NCBI GenBank assembly: GCA_963920525.1
Contig: OY986436.1
Coordinates: 24,476,818 to 24,540,817 of the forward strand
Length of the DNA stretch: 64,000 bases
From: Dichetophora obliterata
Lineage: Eukaryota > Arthropoda > Insecta > Diptera > Sciomyzidae
Direction of reading: 5' to 3'
Below, in pieces: positions 57,091-64,000 of the stretch. The notes below the pieces were generated by a model. The model had not been told where the DNA came from and made no database searches. It saw only the letters and a program-made list of their open reading frames with translations. The first letter of the stretch is position 1, and each line of letters opens with the position of its first letter. Both the position numbers and the translations under genes were made by a program.

Positions 57091-57434
57091 TTAAGTCGTC
57101 GCTTATTTTTTCACTTTTTTTTTATTAATTGCATGAACAGCTAATTTTGACAACTACCCATCGCCGCTCGTGAGAAAAAAGCCAGTCTACGCTACTACCT
57201 TGTCAGTAATAGTATTGTATGGGTGTACAATTAAATTGTCGTGAAAAATATTTCATAACCAGCAGCATGTTGCGATAATTTCACGCAGCGGAACAGAGTA
57301 CTGCTCTGACGAAAATGTTGTAAAAATTTCCACGCTTGAAAAATTTGAATTTTGTCACTTCCAACAAAATTTTTTAAATTAAATAAAAAAATATGAACAA
57401 AAATATTTAAATGAATGAATTTAAATGAATTTGT

Positions 57435-57610
57435 GATTCAAAATTATTTAATTCCCAATCAATGATTTGAAAAAATGATTGCATTAATTTTTTTAAATCA
57501 TTGATTGTGATTTGTAATTTCAAGTCCCAATCAATGATTTGAAAAAATTAATGCAATCACTTTTTCAAATCATTGATTGGGAATTAAATAATTTTAAATC
57601 ACAAATGAAA
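57435..57610. repeat. Palindrome built of 'atcaatgatttgaaaaa' repeats
   Basis: aattcccaatcaatgatttg on the left is the inverse of caaatcattgattgggaatt on the right. Three or four related units lie between. The ORF at 57539-57742 starts in it and is unsupported. Confidence 0.75.
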
Positions 57611-57710
57611 GCATTCTTTTACAGCTCTGATACATGGTGTGATTTTGTTTCGGAATCGCATTACAGAGTAAGACTCGAGGGTACAAATCAAACATGCCAT
57701 CTGATATTAA

Positions 57711-58470
57711 TGGTATTCACTACATTTGTTAAGCCCTGCTAACTTGCTAAACTTAAATTTGTTAACTCCTGTCAAAATTTTGTTTGGGAAAAGACTAAGC
57801 AGCTTATTAGCAAGTTAACAGGCTCAGCACCGTGTTTTTGTTTAGCAGATACCATTTGTTAAGTCTGAAACGTCAAAGTTATTGAGTGTAGTGATGAATC
57901 GTTCTGTGAATGAGTTTTAACAAGTACCAAATTATTTATGATTTGCAGCTTCAAAGTCTAAAAACTTCCCTTTTTTAATAAAAAAGTGAAATCTTTGTAA
58001 AGATGTTGGTAGAGATTTACGACATTTCAAAGTTTCTGAGTAGCAAATGTATCAAAAGTGTTAACGCACTGTAATATAAAAATAAAAATACATTTTTGGT
58101 TACTGAGTACTGGGTACACGGGTTATTAAAACCACAGATCTATTGCTACATTGAAAGTTGTCAAATTAACATTTGCAAACAATTTTTGCAAAATGTTTGC
58201 AATTTTTAAATGGTTGAAGTAAGAAACTTATATTTCTATTTAATTAAGCTTTATTATTTATTTATTAGCCAAGTGCAAATAAACCCCGTCGTTTGATTTT
58301 GTAATAATTCAGTTTTTCCAATTTTAAGCTGTAGAAGTCTTCCAGCTGATTTTGACATATCAGTTTAGCACTTGATTATAAAATGTCTTAGCAGTTATGT
58401 TCACATCAACAGCTGCTAACTTTAACAATTTAGCAGTTTAGCAGGACTTAACAAATTTTAATGAATACCA
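57711..58470. mobile_element. Non-autonomous TIR element (760 bp)
   Basis: TGGTATTCACTACATTTGTT at the left and, inverted, TGGTATTCATTAAAATTTGT at the right, continuing through AAGYCCTGCTAA. No ORF inside. Confidence 0.75.
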
Positions 58471-58639
58471 TTATTTACTTTCTTATACCGAACGGTGTAA
58501 GACTCCCTGGAACACCGATCGGTGTTAAAATTCTATATAAATTTTTAAGTGTGCAAGATATTCTTCTTGCCTTTATTTTCACCAAAACTTTTTGTAGTAG
58601 AAACAAAAGTCACAATGTGCAATCTTCAAGATATGCAAA

Positions 58640-59058
58640 GGCGCCTGTTACACGTTCAATATATATTGATCAATATACAGTATCGTGATATTTATTGAGC
58701 GTGTAGCATGCAATATTGACGGATCGTGATCCAGATCGCAAAATATTTAAATATTTTGAAATCTAGATCGCGGATCGCAAAACTGTCAATAAATATTGAA
58801 CGTGTAGCATATTTTGTGTCATCAATACGCGATACAGCAGTAGGCAGTGAAATAAAAATTAGCGGTATTCACGGTATTCACTTGTCTGTGCATTTAAGTA
58901 CTTGTGCAGTTAGGTTTTCGTGAACACACTTAGCAAAAATTTTATGAATACTGACGTGATAAATATTGAACGTGTAGCATTCAACCGCGATCCATCAATT
59001 CATGAATTTGGATCGCGATCCAAGTATCACAATAAATATTGAACGTGTAACAGGCGCC
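58640..59058. mobile_element. MITE with GGCGCCTGTTACACG ends (419 bp)
   Basis: GGCGCCTGTTACACGTTCAA at the left and its exact inverse at the right (59039-59058). The motif aatattgaacgtgtagcat and its variants recur internally, giving a direct-repeat interior with gatcgcgatcc palindromes. Confidence 0.85.
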
Positions 59059-59277
59059 ATAGACTTTCCTGTTTGATACCTCATCGAAAATATACTCGCA
59101 TTGGCTTTGTTTTGATATGTCCCTATCAAGCTTATTTTTGTTGGAAAACTAATAAAAACAGCAAGTTTTTAAGCCATTTCTTTCCAATTTTGGACTGCTA
59201 TAGATACTTTCTAAACTACTTGAAAGCGGCCATTCATTTTTTCACTATTAGCTTTTCTAGCTCCAAATACACAATTA

Positions 59278-59506
59278 GGTCCAATTTTTCAGTAAGTGTT
59301 TAAACTCTAGTCAAATTAAACTGAGGTTGACTGAGATAACTGAAATGTAAACTGAGGTTTAACTAGATATTTTAGCATTCGTTGAAGTAAAATTGTCTTA
59401 AACTGTAGTTTCTTTTTTTTCTAAACCGAGTTTAAACATCCAACTTTGGTGAATTATCCTCAGTTTAATTTGACTATAGGCTAAACTCGCACTGAAAAAT
59501 TGGCCC
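59278..59506. mobile_element. MITE with GG(T/G)CCAATTTTTCAGT ends (229 bp)
   Basis: GGTCCAATTTTTCAGTAAGT at the left and, inverted, GGGCCAATTTTTCAGTGCGA at the right. The arms also share gtcaaattaaactgagg. Confidence 0.85.
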
Positions 59507-60388
59507 TTGATATTCCTAAGAATATTGGTCGAAGCATTTCAACATTTATTTAAGCAAGTGTTGACTATCTTCATGTCACGATACGAAGAAAATTTTTTTA
59601 AACAGCAAAAATATGCACACTTGATGTTGTTGCTACGTAAATATGTATTGCACGTCTGCGGCGCTATATCATATCAAGCGGTGGCTTAAAGTAACGGGAC
59701 TTGGGCATAGCCTTGAATTTGCAATTGGATACAAGCAGTATCAGCAAAGCAACATAGGCACATGACTTCATACAATATTTATGCATAATTAAACTTATTT
59801 TAGGGATGTTAGAATATACAATGAAAATTATTTTAAAGCTTACCAGTTTATTTGTAGTGATGCTTAGTTCTTGATTTACTTGAGCTGCTTCTGTACTAGT
59901 AAGAAATTAATATAAAAACTTACTATTGCACTGAGGTAAATTAAAATAATTTAGCTTTCAAATTAACTAAAATCAAATTTATAATAATTTTAAATTTTAT
60001 GCAGCTGAAATAACCGCAGCAAGCATAGAAGGAGCGGAAATCGGCGGTTAACTACTACTTGACGAAGACATTTTCGCCAATATCAAAAAATGGCCAAAAA
60101 ATTCAACGAAAGTCTGTGCTTGGGTTTGAGGCTGAAATGCAAACTGATCGAATTTTAACGGTATTAAAGGCAGTGCATTGCGCTGGACTGAAATAAATTG
60201 ATTAAAAATGTGTTTCAACATGCATAATATGACATTATTCAAATATGTTATATATTTATAAAAAAAGTCTCAAGAATAAAAATTTATTTAGTTATTTCAT
60301 CAAGCAGAGCAGTTACTCTTGAAGACTATTTAACAATTTTTATACTTTATATAACAAATAAATTTAAATTTATAATTATATAACAATA

Positions 60389-61923
60389 GGTCTTTTCCCG
60401 TACTAACTTCAATTAATTGTAATATATTAGAGAGTGTCACTTTGCATGTTATTCTTCTCTCTCTTGAGCTTCATAATAAAGCCTTCAAGCATTTTCAAGC
60501 CAAGATATATTTTTTAATCAGTTTCAATAAAAGTGGTATTTTCCATTTTGGTTTCAGATGATTCTTTTGACCTGTTGATAGGTCGCCAGCTCGATTTGCG
60601 TTTTGCGCACTGGCGCACGTCGCCCCTGGTCCTGCTTTACAATATTTTTGTCCTGGTTTGCTTTATTGTTTTGAATATTGATTAAAGAATCTGAAAATTT
60701 TATACAATCTTCTACAAAGTACTATTAACATACCTGAAAAGTTTTAAGTGCCTATATTTATCGGCCTGTTTAACCAGGCTGGACCCTTAAAATAAATAAA
60801 ATTTCAATGGCCCATTATCATAGTAAAAAAAAGTCGACTTTAAATTTAGTGCAAGCTTTTTGACAACATATTATATTGAAAAAAGTGTCAAAAATTCTTA
60901 TACTAAATTAAAAGTCGACTTTATTTTGACTATGATAATGGGCCATTAACTCTTTTCATATCGACTGTTGAAATCGGTTAAGAAATTGGAAAGATCTTAT
61001 ACAATGGACACACATATAGTATCGATACCATAGTATTGAAACTGTTATGGGTATACCATATGTATGTCACTGTATACTAGCTATAAACCTATTCTAGCTT
61101 TAAAGCTCTTATCGCACCTCATTCATGGTTTACGAAACACAACCATTTTTCATGGTTTTGCTATACTAACATACCTTTTTTTGACTTGCAACCCTGTTAT
61201 TACTATAGTCCAACTGATATCAGCGCCTTTTTCTGATAGCGACAAAAAAATCTAACTACATAAAAGTCATAAAATTGGAAATTTTTCATTTGAAAACAAA
61301 TTTCATTCAAAGTAAGTAACAAGAAAAACAGTTTGCTTGGATTAATTTTTATTTAAATTTTTTCTTTTCTTAAAATAAGAATTTTGTTTAATGTTAAATA
61401 ATTTTTCGAAGCAATTGTCAAACAAAACCATTTCGATATGTGTGTCACTTATTTAATACCACATAGTATAAAGTCGTTCATGGTTTCAATACCATATTAT
61501 GTCCTAAGTATTAGGCATTCAGAAATCCGTATGGAACAGAAAAATATGCTTCTTTTTTTGCCTCAGCAAGTCTAAAATTAACGCTCCTTTTTTTAGTGCA
61601 AGCACAATTTTTTTTAAAAAGGTACTATTTTTCTCTGCAATTAGGCACAATCTGAAAAATTCCACTTCCATCCCAGGCTTGAACACATTGAAGACAGATA
61701 ATAGACAACTGATTGTTAAAATATTGTGGAACAAGCAACGTTTCAGCGATTGCGTATTTCTTCACGAGACACACAAAAAAATGAGCCATTATCTTTTTAA
61801 AAAGGCTATCGGCAAATTGCACAATTTCTTGGCGTTTAATTTTAACAATTAAATCACAAAAATTCACAACATCCTTATATATACCTCGCTTCAAGCTACT
61901 TGAATCGAGTACGGGAACAGACC
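60389..61923. mobile_element. Third copy of the GGTC..CCGTACT MITE, split by about 1.4 kb
   Basis: The left part (60389-about 60500) is collinear with the inverse of 8364-8508 (ttagagagtgtcactttgca, gttattcttctctctct). The right part (about 61889-61923) completes it with acttgaatcgagtacgggaa and cagacc. TA flanks both ends. The DNA between is a later insertion of unknown type that itself carries the MITE at 60806-60947. Confidence 0.7.
60806..60947. mobile_element. Short MITE (142 bp)
   Basis: AATGGCCCATTATCATAGT at the left and, inverted, AATGGCCCATTATCATAGTC at the right. Both are followed by aaagtcgacttt. Confidence 0.85.
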
Positions 61924-64000
61924 TAATGATAACAAATATAGGCATTTTCATCAAAAGGCCTACCGCGACTGAAAAATTAAATGTTACTGAAGTTTTTTTA
62001 AACCTTCATAACGAAGAACAGATTTTAAATTTATATTGTGAAAGTACTAAGAGCTGATCTCAATTTGAATTTTGAAAAAATGACAACAAACATGATGAAT
62101 GGCAACAAAAGTAGAAAAATGGTGACAAAAGTTGAAAAATTTTAACAAAAGTAGGAATTTTATAAGTATAATAAATACTCGTATAATACAAAGTTTAATT
62201 AAATTTTTTTCAGTTTTCTATTTTTACGGACCTGAATAACACTTTATATGATTTTTAAGTTCAATTAAATAAATAAAACTATGAAATTTTTTTACTTCTT
62301 TGAAAGGAAAAATCTGTATCGGAACGTATTATGTTATGGCTTGTATAAAAATAATTAAAAAGGAATTTTGAAAGAAGAAACAATTATGAATATATAGCAA
62401 CATCATTCCAGAAAACATTACAATATTTTTAATAAAAAAATAGTGCACACTTCTCAGATTTTTTGATTATATTAATGCAGAGAAAAACCACTTCCATTTA
62501 TTGTATCATAACGCGTCCTCTTTTGATTGCTTATATCTTTGGACAATACTTTTGATCGCTTTCACGTTTTACACTGAATATAGTACTACTAGAATGCTAT
62601 CCAAAAATTAAAACAGGACAAAAAAGTTTAAAGATTTCTTGCTTTGTTTTAATTTTTAACAACAAAAAGGCGTACGAACGTTACGTGCGTGACTATGGAA
62701 ATGCCCATTTATGAAATGTAATTATATATAATTAGTAGTTTAAAAATAAACAAGCTGAAGGAAACTTAATACATAACAATAACAATTTTTATAAGAATAG
62801 CAAATGTAACAAGTTAATAAGTAATTAAACTAGGCATCAAGACTCATGAGGACATTACGGAGTGTATTTCTGAAGTAATCACGAGAGCTAATGACAAATA
62901 TTGTAATTAAAGTCAATATGTTGCTAGCTGCTCTGAATCAACGGGCTAGAGGTTCGTTAAGTCAATAAACAGTTCTATGAAGGGTTTCGTGGAAATTAAA
63001 CTGACTCCAAAGCCGTCTCGGGGGTATACGAAAGGTAAGCATGTCCTATAGATCTGGCCAATATACGTTTTTATGGAGGACATCTCTAAGGAGAATAATT
63101 GATGCTGCCCTTCTACAGCACTTAAGAGGACTTAATCAATTCAGGGAATATTTAGTTATATATTTTTATTATTCATAGCAAACATCTCTTGTTTTGGACT
63201 ATTAATGGGCAATATACTTGAAGATATTTGGATTCTTTATTGTTTTGAATTATATTTTGCTGGCTGTCAAAGAAAAAGTAATAACTTAACAGTTTTTGAA
63301 AATTTGCAGCTTATATTGGCAATAAACAAAGAGGCGGAAAACTTAAAAATCCATTTTAATAACAATATTATCAAACTTAGAAAACTAATTTAGAAAAAAC
63401 TTCCCAAACTTTACTTTTTTACGTCTTTCTTATCATCTTATATAAACGAATATATTAACAGTAATTCAGTTCACTGCAGCACATTCCTGAATATTCGTGC
63501 AGTTTCTTAAATACTCAGCTCAGTGCAAGGGTGTATGTAAAGAAAACGGATAACAAATAAAAACTTAGTTTCTTGCGCAAATTTACTCTTCACAACCCGA
63601 TCTGTCGCTTAGATTTATTCTCTTGCTGTATACTCCTTCACCAGAGAACCAGGGTTTATTCACTTGGTGAATGTATACATGCAGAGCTCTAGTCTCTTAA
63701 GTTTAGTTAGAGGTCTAGAACAATTCCTAAATCTTTTTATAGAGGGGATGCTCTCCAGTGGTAGAGAATTTATATGCGCAGGCCAAGGTGGCTTTAAAGG
63801 GGAACACCCTCATAAATCGTGAATACCCCTTATCTTTTTCATAATAATTTATACAAACTTTTAAGAATATCCAAAGGCCAATACGTTAAAAAATATCTGA
63901 AAATTTTCAAGTTGGACTTTATATTAAGCTTTAAACATTTACTACAATTCCAGGGTTAGTTAAGTCGGAGTAAAGCTATTAACTCTGCATCGAAATGCGA
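61924..64000. other. No gene recognised at the right edge
   Basis: AT-rich DNA with a GC-richer island at about 62940-63140 that has no long frame. The plus ORF at 63205-63393 (62 codons) has no start context or domain. Nothing convincing is seen. Confidence 0.4.

Noticed and set aside
1..64000. CRISPR arrays, bacterial operons, phage or virus genes
   Set aside because: The sequence is a eukaryotic insect genome; no regularly spaced repeat-spacer arrays and no viral genes were seen.

Overview
This is a eukaryotic, AT-rich window with long introns and very dense transposon debris. The protein-coding content points to a schizophoran fly (Diptera): the 5' coding exons of a vasa-like gene and a complete coding region for a VIG-like (vasa intronic gene, SERBP1/HABP4 family) protein lie within 15 kb of each other. 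In Drosophila these two genes occupy the same locus. The DD41D ('rosa'-type) mariner relic also suits a higher fly. I cannot name the species.

Layout. 1-992 (minus): a 330-codon open exon, cut by the window edge, whose acceptor phase exactly fits the donor of the third vasa exon. I propose it is the solo-specific exon of a vasa/solo locus. 993-9318: the intron between them, holding a mariner pseudogene, two tRNA-derived SINEs and a MITE. 9319-9834 (minus): three short exons encoding the glycine/RGG-rich N-terminus (MSDW...) shared by vasa and, by inference, solo, preceded by an intron in the 5' UTR. 10.8-18.0 kb: a repeat block bounded by piggyBac-like ends (TTAA), holding a Tc1 pseudogene, a 125-bp satellite, a foldback element and a 1.79-kb tandem duplication. 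18-24 kb: foldbacks, MITEs and a SINE. 24.3-41.4 kb (plus): vig in three coding exons with a 14.6-kb second intron. That intron contains two Tc1-like elements, several foldbacks and a hAT-like MITE, which itself carries a SINE and a TIR element holding a decayed piece of a pyruvate carboxylase gene. 43.2-48.3 kb: a four-layer nest (hAT gene, SINE, second hAT, rosa mariner), three of its junctions confirmed by target-site duplications. 48.3-64 kb: no host gene recognised; a LINE tail, many TIR elements and a broken transposase-like gene of a family I cannot place.

Functional picture. vasa (germline DEAD-box helicase), solo (meiotic sister cohesion) and vig (RNA-binding, RISC-associated) form a germline/RNA locus. 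The novelty is architectural: vig is divergent from vasa and lies upstream of its coding start instead of inside the intron after the shared exons. The window gives a well-resolved record of nested transposition, including capture of a host gene fragment.
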